Assembly: GCF_000001735.4 (NCBI RefSeq)
Contig: NC_003074.8
Coordinates: forward strand, 23,257,261 to 23,321,260
DNA length: 64,000 nt
Reading direction: 5' to 3'
Origin: Arabidopsis thaliana
Lineage: Eukaryota > Streptophyta > Magnoliopsida > Brassicales > Brassicaceae
Shown here: positions 11,829-25,448 of the stretch, one piece after another
Layout of the letters: each line of letters begins with the position of its first letter
Position numbering within the stretch: the first letter of the stretch is position 1
Translations under genes and position numbers: made by a program
The notes under the pieces: model-generated
Seen by the model: the letters and a program-made list of their open reading frames with translations, nothing else
What the model was told of the DNA's origin: nothing
Database searches by the model: none

Positions 11829-13375
11829 AAAAACAATATCGATGCTTAAGAAAGATAATTAGTATATACTATTAATTGGACAGTGAGAATAATGATGGAA
11901 TTAGATAACACGTAAATGTGTATCAGGTTCTTATTTATAGCTAGTGCTTATATCTTGTTTAGCTTATGTCTAAGAAATTGATGAGCTAGCTTTGTATTTC
12001 CAGCTTAACTAATCGGTGGATGTACTGATGTGTACTATCTATTTAATGGAAAAATTATTGAGCATATATGTTATACTGTCTTTCGTTTTAATTAGTTTTT
12101 GCCTATATAATACTAATCGACTATTATCACATTTCTGGATGAGTTTAATAACATTGATTTGAAGGTCGTTTATAATGATATCAAAATTTAACAAATGAAA
12201 AAACAAAGAAAGTATATAAGAATTACTAACAATAAATCAAAATTTCCATGTATTTGAGAAGCATGTATTGGCTCGAAGATATTTGTTTAAAAAGTTTGTG
12301 AATACAATGTAAATACCCAAATAAAGACAAAAGAACGTCTAGAACTAAAGACTGCAATTCCTTTTCTTGATTTAGAATATGTATTGTACTTAGTTTAGCT
12401 GGCGAAATGTGTCTAGTGAGTATTAAGAGATTTAGATATTGGTCACAAGAGAGACCATGAATATTTCCAACCCCTAGCTCACAAGTCACAAATTAAAAAT
12501 CTTGAGCGGTCCAGTATCAAAACCCTAGAAATGTTTATTTTTTCATCTACCTCAACCTCAAATTACCACACAATATATGATTGAATCTGACTACATTATA
12601 TTCAATTATTCATTTATTCTCCATGGTCACTTTATATCATGATAATGAAGCACACAGTTCTCTTTCATCTTTCTTTTTTTAATCTCTTCGATTTTCATAA
12701 CTACTAGTAAGATAGACTTTGAAAATTGAATTGCTCTTGCACAAAAATACCAGTAATTTAAATCAGAGCTCGACACAAATATATGAATAACCCAGATTAG
12801 GTATATCAACCCTATCGATCGAGATGAACAAAAAAAAGTAATGCATAAGTCTTATTTTACTTTAAAGTGAGAGATGATTGGTGGCAAAGAAAAGGAAAGG
12901 GAAAAGGAGGAATTTGCAAGATGTGTGGAATAGCAGCTTTACTTAACTTCCGAGTTGTTTGGGATCTTTGGGAGAATCCAATTGTAATTGGTATGTAAGG
13001 AAAGTCTTTTTATAGGACGTGTAACAACTACCTTCATTCACTTCCTGTCTCTGTCGGATCCAAATATTCTCTGACTAGCGCGTCGTAAAAGCATACCCAA
13101 TTCTCTCTTCATCTCTCAGATCTCCTAAACGTCCCATTTTTACAAATAATCGACTGTCTAATTAACCTTGTACACCACAATTTTAAAGTTGTTCATGCAA
13201 AAACGTAACAACAAAGTGAGTATTGGATAAAAAAGAATCCAATCAGAACATTATTAACTGCCGGCTAAGGAAGGGCATGGTAAAAACGTTAAAATCCAAT
13301 AAGAAATGTACACGTGTAGTAATCAGTTTAGGCCGAGTCTGTAATTAGGTTCTCGCTTAATAGTTAATAATCGTG
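11829..13375. other. Spacer between GRXC14 and the RING gene
   Basis: About 1.5 kb of AT-rich DNA. The right end (about 13250-13375) is the promoter and leader of the zinc-finger gene. Short ORFs on the minus strand have no coding character. Confidence 0.5.
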
Positions 13376-15438
13376 ATGGGAGGAAGTGCTAGTCTCCAGT
13401 CAGACTCGATGGAAGCAGCAGCAGCAGCAGATTCTTCGATTCCCAGAGACAAAGACTTTGGCAAATTCCAATTCGGGTTCCTCTCTTTCCCTTGGATTCG
13501 ATTTCATCTCTTGATTTCTGGGAACTATCTCTCTGATTTCTTCAACGATTCTGTGTAACAGATGCGAGCACTACAAGAGACGATGTAAAATCAGAGCTCC
13601 TTGCTGCAATCTCATCTTCTCATGCCGCCATTGCCACAACGACTCTGCGGTTCGTTCTCTCCTCCTAATCAGAGCTCCCCTTGCTTGCTCTCTCTCTCTT
13701 TGCTTGTCTAAAACAACATTGCTGCTTTCTTCTTGTTTCAGAATTCTCTTCCTGATCCTAAAGAACGTCATGATTTGGTCCGCCAAAACGTCAAACAGGT
13801 TTGCTTAAAACCTGTGTTTCAATCTTAACTCTTAAGGTTTGTATTTAAGGAAATTGGATTCTCTATGTTTTCAGGTTGTTTGTTCAATTTGTCAAACTGA
13901 GCAAGAGGTACGTTGATCATTTTTAGTTACTCTTTATCTGCAAGTTATGTTTCATATTTTTGGGTAATCATTTCTGTTAAAAACAATTTAGGTTGCTAAA
14001 GTCTGCTCGAATTGTGGCGTCAATATGGGAGAATACTTTTGCGATATCTGCAAATTCTTTGACGACGATGTGAGCCTTTTGATCCTTTCATTCTATATGG
14101 TTTTCTTTCTCTATGCGAGATTATGTTTCACTTTCTTCGTTCCTGAAAGTATCACGCCGTTGTTATGTTTGCAGATTTCGAAAGAACAGTTTCATTGTGA
14201 TGACTGTGGAATTTGTAGGTGAGTTGTTTCTGATATTTGACTACTTGTGCTACATAACAATCATATTTTTGTAGCTTAATCTTGTGGTTTTATTATTTTT
14301 CAGAGTTGGTGGGCGTGACAAATTCTTTCATTGCCAGAACTGTGGTATGTAGTTTTATTATGTGCTTTTATCAACTTGCATGTGTTGGATTCTGTTTTGC
14401 CTCTTTAAAGCATGTTCTAGATACATTGGTGGTGTCTAAGATTGCGAGTTGTCTCTATCAAATGTGCTTTAGGAACATAAGAATCTATTCGACAAGTGAC
14501 ATTTGTAGTGTAAAGTAAAATCTTTGAATTTGTTGCACATACAGCTTTGATCCTGATGGAGCTGTATTGTAGCTAAGTACTGTAACTAGTTTAATAGTTA
14601 CAAAATTCTTTTTTCTAACTACACTGTCTTGTGTGGATAGTTATTATACAAGAGTTTTTGTTACGAAATTCCCCTGTAAATATTGCAGGAGCTTGCTACG
14701 GAATGGGCTTGCGCGATAAACACTCGTGCATTGAGAACTCTACAAAAAATTCTTGTCCTGTCTGTTATGAGGTTTGTTAGAATGGAATCAATTTTGGTTG
14801 GTCTTTTCTTCCATATTGTTAGTGATTAAATTCATATTGTTTTTTGGATCAACCTGGCAGTATCTATTTGATTCGGTAAAGGCCGCACATGTGATGAAAT
14901 GTGGTCATACAATGCATATGGATTGCTTTGAACAAATGATCAATGAAAACCAGTAAATTCTCCATTAATTTTACTCGTTCGTCACAATATCAAAATTGGA
15001 TTTCTTATGATTAATCACCAATGTTCTCTCTCTCAGGTACCGATGCCCAATTTGTGCCAAGTCAATGGTGGATATGTCTCCTTCGTGGCACCTATTAGAT
15101 TTCGAGGTAAGAATCAAATTTTTGATTTGGTGAATTTATTGAGGTAAAGACCAACCAACATTCTTTGTACAGATAAGCGCAACAGAGATGCCTGTTGAGT
15201 ACAAGTTTGAGGTAAATGTCTAAAAATCCAACGTTGTGCCACCTCTTGGTTTGTTTTCCTTGTGCTCATGGTTTTACATCCGCCAAGAAAATGTCTGCAG
15301 GTTTCAATTCTCTGCAATGACTGCAACAAGGGGAGTAAAGCTATGTTCCACATTTTGGGACACAAGTGCAGTGATTGCGGTTCATACAACACTCGGAGAA
15401 TCTCAACGCCACAAGATCCAGTGAGTGAAACAGAGTGA
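13376..15438 (+). CDS. CHY / CTCHY / RING zinc-finger protein, probable E3 ubiquitin ligase
   Basis: Twelve exons join to 287 aa: 13376-13476, 13562-13649, 13742-13798, 13875-13907, 13992-14069, 14176-14219, 14304-14344, 14689-14771, 14861-14952, 15037-15106, 15173-15211 and 15301-15438. The order of domains is a CHY zinc finger ([38 protein letters not shown]), a CTCHY finger ([31 protein letters not shown]), a C3H2C3-type RING ([35 protein letters not shown]) and a C-terminal zinc ribbon ([20 protein letters not shown]). This is the architecture of human Pirh2 and plant MIEL1/CHYR1, cytosolic or nuclear E3 ligases acting on MYB factors and stress kinases. All metal ligands appear present. 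A second ATG precedes codon 12 ([10 protein letters not shown]), but the first ATG was chosen as the longest in-frame start. Confidence 0.94.
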
Positions 15439-16218
15439 TCATTTTCTGAAGCCAACTCTTCTTCATTGAATTTTCCCGTCATTGGTCCAACCATAGAGCG
15501 ATAGGGCTGTGTTCTGCTTATTTATTTTTGTTCTTGGCCTAAAAACACTTGAAACGGAAAATATCGTACTGTTATATAAATGGTATTACTGTGTTTAGTC
15601 ATCATGTAAACTGAAAATTTGAAAAAGCTTGTTTTTCATATGAAAAACAACAGTTCAATTACATTGTGTCCTATCACACGTTTGACGATGATGCTATTCC
15701 AAGACCTTTACACAGAGCAAGATTCTCTTGTTTCTAATTATGGTGATAAAGAGAGTGTAGGGACCTGAGACGAAACTAGGTGCTGTTCCAAAACCGAAAA
15801 GGCTGCAAACAGTTCATTAAGCGGACAAAGGAAATGGCAAAGACAAAGAGAGAGAGAGATAGAAAACATTTAAAAGGATAAAAGAGTCCAAACAAAACAA
15901 GTAGAACAGTTACATTTTTGACATTGTCTTTTAAAAAAATCTCTTATCCTCTTAAGAAAAATACCCCACCAGGATCTCTCAGTGTAAGTAGCCAAATAAA
16001 CATACAACAATCAATAATTCTTACATAAATAAAACAAAGCTCTCTTAGATCTCTCTTTCTCTCTCTCCACTTATTCATTGCTCATGAGCTTGATGGTTAT
16101 ATGAAGCAGCCGAGATTCAAATTATTGGCGACCGAGCTCTCTCATGTTCCTAAACCGGAACACGATTATATGGGATGATGAACAAGGATTAATGAAAAAT
16201 GTACCTCGTTTCTTTGTC
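15439..16218. other. Convergent 3' flanks of the RING gene and TIR1
   Basis: 780 bp between two stop codons on opposite strands. It should hold both 3' UTRs, with possible overlap. Nothing else was recognised. Confidence 0.6.
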
Positions 16219-18921
16219 TTATAATCCGTTAGTAGTAATGATTTGCCTGGAAAACCTCATTGTTGAGTCTTGGTCCATGTTCCAGACGAAGCCAGGCATG
16301 TCAAATCGAGGACCAGCCACTGTTCGGTATATGAAGACTCTCTCAACAGGGCAGCTCTCTGGTCTCGAGTCCGGTGCACCCCGTTCATCGATGACTTCCA
16401 CATTCAGCTTTGGCATCTTCTGTCCTAGTAACTTGCAGGCTCCAAAACTCACGGAACAAGAAGACATCCAAAGGGATCGCATTGTCTCCAGCTTTGAAGC
16501 ATTGGCCAAAAGCGCCTTGTCTCCAAACGGGCAGTCCCTTATCTCTAGTTTCCTCAAGCTATCGCACCCGGACAAAACATGATGCATGCCTAAGTCACTG
16601 TCTCCTGCAAATGCCACTGAGAGCATTTCCATCTTCTTGGCATATGTCCCAATGTATTCAAAAACCTTGTCGGTCAAGAGGCCAGATAGAGAGAGGCGAC
16701 GGAGATCCTTGCAGTGCTCTACTATGGCTCCAAATCCAATATCCAGTGGCTCTAGAGTCAGATAGTCTGGGGCTTTTGGCTCAATGATGCACAAACGGAA
16801 GCGAGTCATGTTGGGACGGTTCCTAGCAATGGTTATCAATGCAGCATTGGTCATTTGACGGCAGAAGTAGAGAACCGACTCGAGTTTTGGACAGCCCATG
16901 GAGACGGAGACAAGCCCCTGTTCCGTCAATGCCACATTTGGTTCCATGACAAAAGGCTCGGACGGAAACACTCTCAGCTCGCGTAGGTCCTTGCAGGTTG
17001 AAGCAAGCACCTCAAGACCAGCATCCTCGATGTAGTCAAGCACCTGTAGTCAATAATAAGTTAGAGCACAGTTACAAAAAGAAAAAGGCTTTAATGCTTA
17101 TAATTCAGATATATTGCTCTATATCATTCAAATTTTTTAAGAAAACTATGAACATAAGCTTTCTCATACCATACAGTAAAATGACCTATTCCAAATTCAT
17201 GTGTTAATGTATGTTAAAATGGACTCACCCAGAGGCGCTGCAGTTTAGGGCATTGACAAAGAAGCTTGACAAGATCATAGCTCTGGACTGTTGCATAACT
17301 CAGATTCAAAGTTGTAAGCCGACTGCAAACCGAATAAACTGCTGGAAGATAGGCAGGAACAGCATCCCAAAATCCAGATAAGCACCTCAATTCCTTGCAC
17401 CCAGAGAGCGCTACAGATAAACCAGAGTAAACATCTGGTCGCACTTCTGCAGTGTACCCACCAGTGCCCAATTCCTCCAATTGAGGTGCTCTTTGAAGTA
17501 AAGTAGCCAATTTTTCAAGTGGAACAGCTCGGTTAAGCTTGAGAGACTTGAGATTGGGACACCTAGTCACCAGCCTTTCCAGAGCAGAGAAACTGACCTC
17601 AGATGCTAAGCAAGATATATTGAGTGATACCAAAGAAGTGTATGTATCTGGGAAATGGCTAAGCCAGTGGCCACTAACGTCGTCAACATCACTCTCTCGT
17701 AAGTCAAGCTCTTTCAGATTCCTGCATAAGAAATCACATAATTAGCATCGAGTGACCCACATTATACAACTTCGAGAACATAAACATTGCCTACAATACA
17801 TGAGCATAATTGTCATTAATTTGTCCAAAGTTGTATTTGATACAATGTAGAAAGATCACTTTGGGAAACTATCTAAGCATAGAACAATAACAAATTACTA
17901 AATTTATCACGTGGAAGCAATGTGAGAGATGCTAAAACAGAGCTAAAGCGAGTAAAGAAGGGGAATCCGAAAACAGATCTAAGTTTCCCAACAAGGTAAA
18001 AAAAGAAAATTGAAAGTCCCCTACAAAAAGAAAAGTAACACACACAAAGCCAAATTGATTAGATTTCCCACCTCAGGAGATTCACTGAGAGCGAATAATC
18101 CAGGAATAAATAGATACACCACCGTTAAATAAGACCCACCAGAAAGAAAAAGAGAGTGGCTATAATAAGAATCTTCAGAAACGTGATTAAAACATATATC
18201 TTTTAGATACGCAAAATCTTGACCAAACCAAAAAAAAGCTCACAAAGACCAGAGTAACATCAGCAGGAACAACGCAGCAAAACCTATATGCCCAGATCAA
18301 ATAACAAGTACATGAATTTGCTATAATTGAGACTTTATGTAGTATAATGAATATACAAATCACACACCAATAAGTTTAATACAAACAAAAGCTTCTTCCT
18401 AGAGACACAAGGGAGTCTTCTTGATGAAACAAAAAACATTCAGAAAAAGAATACCTGCAAGTGGCAGCGATAGCAGCGAGACCATCGGTGGAGAAGCCTT
18501 CGCAGGAAGAAAGCACAAGAACCTTAAAATTCTTAAAAGACTTGGCTATGAGCTCCAAGCAATCGTCGGTGACCACCATCCTCTTCAGCCTTATCTCTTC
18601 AAGCCACGTGTAAGACGAAGACATGGCCTCAATCCATGGATACACGTAACCTCCCCATCCGTCAGGTACCAAATTAAAGTCAGCAAAGTGAGGTTTTCCT
18701 TTAAGCTCCACGGATCTCACTTTCGGGAACCTCCTAATCACCGTCGCTGGACTCACGGCGTAGCAGTTCCCGATGAAGACTTTCCTCCTGCACCACCGCT
18801 CGATCTCGTACCATGACTTGCACACCAGAGAGACTGAGTTCCTATCCTTATCCAGCTGAATAAACGAGAACACATGCTCTAGTACCTCTTCTGGAAACGA
18901 CAAGGCTATTCGCTTCTGCAT
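16219..18921 (-). CDS. TIR1: Auxin receptor F-box protein TIR1
   Basis: Three exons, 18921-18455, 17721-17229 and 17043-16219, give the full 594 aa. The F-box occupies about residues 3-50 ([28 protein letters not shown]) and binds ASK1 of the SCF complex. Leucine-rich repeats (18 in the known structure) fill the rest. The auxin contact residues known from the crystal structure are present: Arg403 in MTRFRLCI and Ser438 in [11 protein letters not shown]1 binds Aux/IAA degrons with auxin as molecular glue, causing their ubiquitination in the nucleus. I start at MQKRIALSF (18921), the published start. An in-frame ATG exists 33 codons upstream (19020) but lies in a TA-repeat leader and has no F-box family counterpart. 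The coding sequence carries a miR393 site. The gene is convergent with the RING gene. Confidence 0.98.
16467..16488 (-). promoter_or_regulatory. miR393 target site in TIR1 exon 3
   Basis: The plus strand reads TCCAAAGGGATCGCATTG followed by TCTC, identical to the first 18 nt of remembered miR393 (which ends ATCC). The TIR1 mRNA, which is the complement, is therefore a near-perfect target with mismatches only at the miRNA 3' end. miR393 is known to cleave TIR1 and AFB transcripts and to limit auxin sensitivity. Confidence 0.92.
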
Positions 18922-19168
18922 TGCGGCCAAATAACCTCGAGATCTCGATGATCGAACCAGAGGAAGAAGTTGGACAGCGTTCGAAGAAGAGTTGAACAAG
19001 TATATATATATAACTCCCAAGGTTAGATCTGAGGCGCCATTAACGGAGATAATCTAGTTTCAAAGGAGAAGCTGAAACAAAGATGAAGAAGATAGATAGA
19101 GAGAGAGAGAGAGTGGGAAGAGAAGAGAAAAGGATAGGGGGAAGGAGAAGGAGGTCAAGTTAAAAAAG

Positions 19169-19182
19169 CCAACCATGGTTGG
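19169..19182. repeat. 14-bp perfect palindrome upstream of TIR1
   Basis: CCAACCATGGTTGG is its own reverse complement and lies about 250 bp before the TIR1 ATG. It is followed by AGTTAACCGTGGTC, another MYB-like core. Function unknown. Confidence 0.5.
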
Positions 19183-22100
19183 GTTAAAAGTTAACCGTGG
19201 TCAAACATATCCATGTGAGCCTTTTCGGTGATTGTGATTGTCGATTCTGATGATGACACGTGTCTTATAAGCTTCAAATACCAGCCGTCCGATTGAATGA
19301 AAGCGGGAGATTATCTTATCGACTGTGCAGAGAAGGGCAGCCGCAGAAAACGGGACGAGATATTGGAGAGGGGGGGTCGGCTTATCGCGGCTTCTATCAA
19401 AATAGCGCGAGAAGGAGATCAATGATAGGGTGTGGTAAGGTGTAGGAGAAGAGGGAATCTAATGATACGCGATGCACGGCTGGATATGAGGGGAAGCCCC
19501 GTAAATTGCGGGGACCACAACAGAATGTTAAAAAAAATACTAGACTACTAATGATCTGACGGTAACAAAACAATAAAAAAAGAAGCTATTACTGTTATTT
19601 ATGATGACATCACAACCGTCCAATCATGTTTTGATGTGGAATCTGAGCATCTATCTCCTCCTATTATTAGTTTTGCATGTTCATTTATTTACCCACCACT
19701 TGGATTCATAAATAAACCATCAAGACTAATCACAGTTTCATTTTCTATTTTCTAGTAATATATAGTATTGATAAATTTGATTAACTAAAGTGTATCCTTT
19801 CTCATAGCATTAAAGTGAAGTAAATAGAGTTGAATGATGAATTAACATAACAAGAATCAGTGTTTTCGTGTGAGATTGGATTAAAACATTATTTGTATGT
19901 TTTTGAAGATTGCTGAATAATTTAAATTAAAATTGAAAGGATTGCACAAAAAAGAGTAAATGTGAGGGAAGTATCCAATAATTTAAAGTGAACAACTTTT
20001 ATGAGTAGAGAAAGAAAAAAAGAGAGAGAAAGAATGGATACTGAAAAATTTGAATAAAGTAGAGAAGAAAGAAAGAAAGAAAGTGCAGCGTCGCATTTTA
20101 ATCACGACCGTCAGATCTGGGACCCCTTTTTAACAGTGTACGGACATACATACATACACAATCGTGACTTTTAAAATTAATAATTACTTCTTAATTAATT
20201 TACCTCGTCTGGGTGTAATAAACGTATAAAAACTACAATTATTTCGGGCTCTGTCGCAAGTACAACGGCTTAGAGGAAAATAAATGGGTATTGAATTGAC
20301 GAGAATGCCCTTCTTCTCGAAACAGTGTATGATGGGCTTTGCAGAGTCTGAGCATGGAGTTGATAGGTCTGTCCTGCCCTAACTAAAAAAACTTGTCACA
20401 TTATCAAACTGTTCTATATCATCTTCGTATTACATACCATCCTGACCGTTTATCCACTTAAACTACTATTTAAAATATCGCACCTTTCTAGTTTTCTTTT
20501 TGAATGTACTGTTGATTAGTTCTTAAACCAAAAATAAAATCTAAAAATTATAATGACATACATACAAATACGAAGATTTTAAAAAAAAAAAATGTAGCAA
20601 GCAAGTGCTCAGAAATTGAGGTAGTAACGAAGAAAGAGATAATTAGGAAAAAACAAAGAGAGGGCTGAGTATAGTCAGATGGGAGAAGTGTGGAGCTGAG
20701 TTGTCTTGCACGTAATACGCTTAAGTTTTTTTAAAATTATAAGTTTTAATGTCGTCAGAAAAAGGGATTAACTTACACTGATATAATAAGAGGTCATTGA
20801 TTATGAATTTTTTAAGGAAATGATTAGAATAATAATCCCACGCATGGCTCCCCCGCGAATCTCTCTTATTTCTTTCTCCTAGTCTCGGGTTTCGTACTCA
20901 AAACTAGCTTGCTCTTTGCTGTCTATTATCCCTTAATTATCTCCCTAATTATTTTTTTAATTATCTCTTCAGCGATATTAGATCCAACTCTGAATGAATT
21001 ATAAATTGTGTACCTAAAAGCCGAGAATATTACAGACTGCATTATACTACTACTGTTTATGTGAGATAGAAATATGTGTACGCATGTGTGGACGGACATA
21101 TATAAAAGAATAACATAGTACTATAGTATTTACATAATACTACTGTTTATATATAAGATAGATGATGAGTGATATATATAATGCGATTGATGAAGAGGTG
21201 GTGTACAAGTACAAGTAAAGTGGCACGTGATTTATAAAGCTAATTTGGATTATGTCTTGATTATAATGACCTTCCCCATTAGTGGAAGCCATCCTTTTTT
21301 CCATTTTTATTCATATTGTTCTCTTCTCTATATCGTTATATGATTTGTCAAATTCTGACCAATTATATTTCTTATATCTTCGCTTTCTTATTTCGTGTCC
21401 CTCCCAATCACGATTTTACTAGTAACTTTTTTCCGCATTTATTTTTAGCCATTTTCCTATGTTATTTTATTCTCCAATCCCATATTGCAAATATACGTCA
21501 CGCAACTATACCTTTTTCATTATTAGCTTTTTTAATTGATATTGGATGGTTCATGGTTACGCATGAAAACCACATCATTCTAAGTAGGTAATACTTTGGT
21601 CAACGCATTATTATTATGAGTATAATTTATTTAGTTAAAAGTTAGAATGATAAATGGAAAAACTTTGAAAAATTATCGACAAACTGATAAAAAGAAGCCG
21701 AATTAAAGAGAATGTACGGTAATTATATGTTCTCATTAGTTAGAAAGGCCCAATGGGCCGAGCTAGTGGGAGCCATGAAAGTAGGGTGGGGGTGAGTAGG
21801 TGGGGTGGACGTCGAGTCTTCTATATTGCCGTTCATGTTTTGCCCAATCACATCTTTTGTCTGCTTTATCAAATAAAATTATTCTATGGTCTAACTCTAA
21901 TAGTGTGTGAACGTTCGATGGGTTTGCAATAGTAGAAATCTTGGAACTAAATAGTCAAAACAGAACAAATTTGCCTTTGGATCATTGGAATTAGCTAACC
22001 CTTTATATATCATCTATTACATCTTTTTTTTTTGCCATTGCACGATAAGAAGAGTAGTCAACTAAGAATAATTGAACAAGAGAGTCATTAAATGAAACTT

Positions 22101-22360
22101 AAGTTAAAAATAAATAGTGAATTTAAATTTCCGATATACTATCATTTGTCTTCTTTTTTTGGTTGGTCCAATGTTCAGTCTCTCCTCTTTATCCGATGGA
22201 GTAAGCGTGTTAAAAACTCATTGGTCAGTTCCTTTGACGGACACTTTTCGCAATCATAACTTACTTTAAACAAAAACTAAATAAGCATGTCTAATCATTT
22301 ATATTACACGTGTCTCCACAAAGCACAAAATTTCTTAATTATCACCACACCGGCTCTCTC

Positions 22361-22422
22361 AGTATCTACAGTGTTCTCTTCTATATTTCACGTTAAGTAG
22401 TATCTACAGTGTTCTCTTCTAT
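22361..22422 (+). repeat. 24-bp direct repeat pair
   Basis: A 24-bp unit starting AGTATCTACAGTGTTCTC occurs at 22361-22384 and again, identical, at 22399-22422. Fourteen bases separate the copies, so the period is 38 bp. It looks like a recent local duplication in the spacer. Confidence 0.85.
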
Positions 22423-23907
22423 GTTAATGTGCGATCCAATTCACATTTCGTACACTTTTCTGAAATTTTAAAGCTGATTGTTATTGTCTTTAGAAAATTT
22501 TAATTAAAAAACAGGTTGTGACTTTAATTAAAGAACAAAAAAAAACAAAAAAACTTCCCCACTTTAAATTTGAATACAGGCGTAGTCTCATAATCGGAAA
22601 TTAATATATTGTGACGACATGCCATGAGATAAACATGTTTTTTTGGATATTCAACGAACCAGACATAATTTTATTAAAGATTAAAAATTGAAAGAGTATT
22701 GGTTTGGTGGGAGTGTAAGTTTCATGAAATTTTTTGGATTCCACTAAATGACATCAACCTGTTTACAAAATTAATAAACCATATTTACAAATCTATCTTC
22801 TTACATGCAAAACGTTTACAATGAACAGCTTGCGTTTGCCGACGTGGTCATATTAGAATTAACTTGTAAGTTATATATTATAATCATGTAAAATGAAAAT
22901 TTGATATGAATTCGCATATCATTAGGAAAATTTTAAATAAAATAAAAATTGTGACTCAAACCATATAAATTAGGTATTTCTCACACATACATTGTTGTTC
23001 CAAAAAAAAAAAAAACTTAAAACACACACACGCAAAAAAAATAAAAATTGATTCTTTATTGATTGTGATCTATGAGCAAGGTCATCTACTACTATAAATG
23101 TTGATGGGCTACATGGTCACAGTCTTATTTTATAACTTTATTATCATTATGAATCCTATCATAAAAGAAAAAAAAATATTTTTAATACTTAAATTATATA
23201 TTTATTATCGTTTTAGATTTAGAAAACATTGAAATCTATTGTATTAATACATGGGGACCATATATATCATAATATCAATCAAAATACATGTTGAATCCAT
23301 TGCAATAATATTTTTTTGGATATTATATCAAAAGTAATACTAACATCTAATAGTTATGAGTGAAATTTATTTATTGTCAATTGATTTATTATTAAAAAGA
23401 TCCATAAATTATATATACTAGCTATTGAAACTCTATTTGTTCAATCAAAGTGAAATAGTCAAATATGATTTACTACCGGTCTAAATATAAGATCTGACTC
23501 AAAATAGTTTGATAAAATAATCATTTCTTGATGAATTTAAAAGTTAAAAACCAAGAAACTTGACACATTTCTTTAATCTTCTAACATAATCTTATTTATA
23601 AATGATATGGTCGATGGAAACCATGAAACTTGACCCCTTTCTTGAAATTTTCGTTAATGTATTGATTCAATAATTCTCGCTTTCACATGTACTATACGAA
23701 CGCAACTTATATTAGGTGTTTGATACGTGCCGGTGAGCCACGTATACCGGCATATACGTATACAGTACATACGTTTCTATGGAATAAGGATCAATGGAAG
23801 TCGACTATTTAACTGGAGAACACTTGAAATATAGCAGACTTCAAACTACCCAAAATGAGTATAGGGTGGGGAAACAGATAAGGAAGCAGAGTATATCTGA
23901 GAACAAA

Positions 23908-24104
23908 CACAACATAACAATAAAAAATTGAAGTTGCACGATCATGCGTTTACCATACATCTAAATGCCAGGGGAATAGATGAAATTAAACACAACATAA
24001 CACTAATTTGAACCAAAAAAAAACATAACATAACATAAAATTTGAAGTTACACGAAATGCATTTACCACGTTTGCTACAGCGTAAATGAAGGGGGAAATA
24101 TAAA
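23908..24104 (+). repeat. Diverged tandem duplication of about 80 bp
   Basis: Two stretches, about 23908-23990 and 24021-24104, share the order ACATAACA.., TTGAAGTT.CACGA, ATGC.TTTACCA, TAAATG and GGGGAA, with scattered substitutions and small gaps. The function is unknown. Confidence 0.55.
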
Positions 24105-25448
24105 AATTCAGGATCACTAATCACGTTGATACGACATGAAGAGTATGAAATACCTATAAACCATACATAATTTGATTGCATCATTGCATGGTTTGGAAGA
24201 TTATCAAGGAGCAAAGAGAGCAACAGCATTTGCCATTATTGTAAAGTTTTATGGGACCAGTTTTATCTATGTTTTTTTTTTCTTCATACTTTTGCTGCTA
24301 CTGAACTATCAATTTCGTTTGGAAAATATTATACAGTAGTAGCTTTAAGCATTTAATTTTGAAATATATTTGTCTGAATAATTATATAGATTTGATTCAA
24401 TAAATGGCGTGATCGAGGAATGTGGTCCTCCAAGAGACACACACTATGTAATTTTCTCAGCCTTTCCTTTTTGGACCATTTAATTTTTCATGTAAATTGG
24501 ACCACTCATCTCGTATCATCCCCATCTATTCTAGTATCATATCACTTCACGTATTACCTAATTAGCTCTCTTCGATTTTGTGTCATCTGTCTATTACAAT
24601 GATAGTTTCCTTCCTATGTATTATAACACGGGCCTCATGAAAGCCCGTTAGGGTTTGCGTGTAAAGCATAAGCCCAGTGATAAAAAAAAAACTTTACGAA
24701 AAGATTGGACTTTTTCAAAATTGGTAGCTTCTCCAATTTTCTCCGCATAGCCGTTAACTACCAAATCACAATTGTCGGGTTCGTGTATAGGCTCACAATG
24801 TAACGCTTGTAATTTATGCATGCACGTAAAGTATGTTTGTATTATTAAATAAATGAATGGATTGGATTATGTGGTTTATGATAACCTGATGAGTGGTGCT
24901 ACATTATTATGGCATGAGACAAGCTAACACTCATATCTTCGACACTTGGACGTACCTAAATGATGTTTGGTCATTCACTCTTTATGCAATCAAATAAACA
25001 ATAAAAGCAAACCCAATTTTAAGAAGAATGTTGGATCATTGTTTTGTTAGGAATACTAGTTAATAAAAACCTGAAAATACTATTCAAATTGCTAAGATAA
25101 CTTTCAAGTATATATGCCTATGATCATTTTAATTTTAATATATATTAGATTAATTTGGTTATCCGAATGGGTTAACAAAATATAAGACCATAGAGCATGA
25201 AATAACAAAATTTAACATTACCAATCTTATTCTAATGTTTTCACTTTCCATTATTATGATTTACTATATAACTAGTAACTAATAAAGTAATAAACCATTA
25301 CTATTTATATAAAAATTCACACCTTCTAGAATGCGAATTCCACATAAGTTGCATACAATCTCTCTGTCTTTTTGGATTATATTATAATTAAATATAATTT
25401 CTTTATTAAAGCTCCCAAGAAATCTGATTTAGCAACGTTATCTCTTCT

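Noticed and set aside
21316-21591. 91-aa hydrophobic ORF
   Set aside because: AT-rich spacer with Phe/Ile/Tyr bias as expected by chance, no promoter, no domain.
23942-24229. 95-aa minus-strand ORF with several cysteines
   Set aside because: Overlaps a diverged tandem duplication; composition is AT-driven and the Cys pattern is not of a known family.
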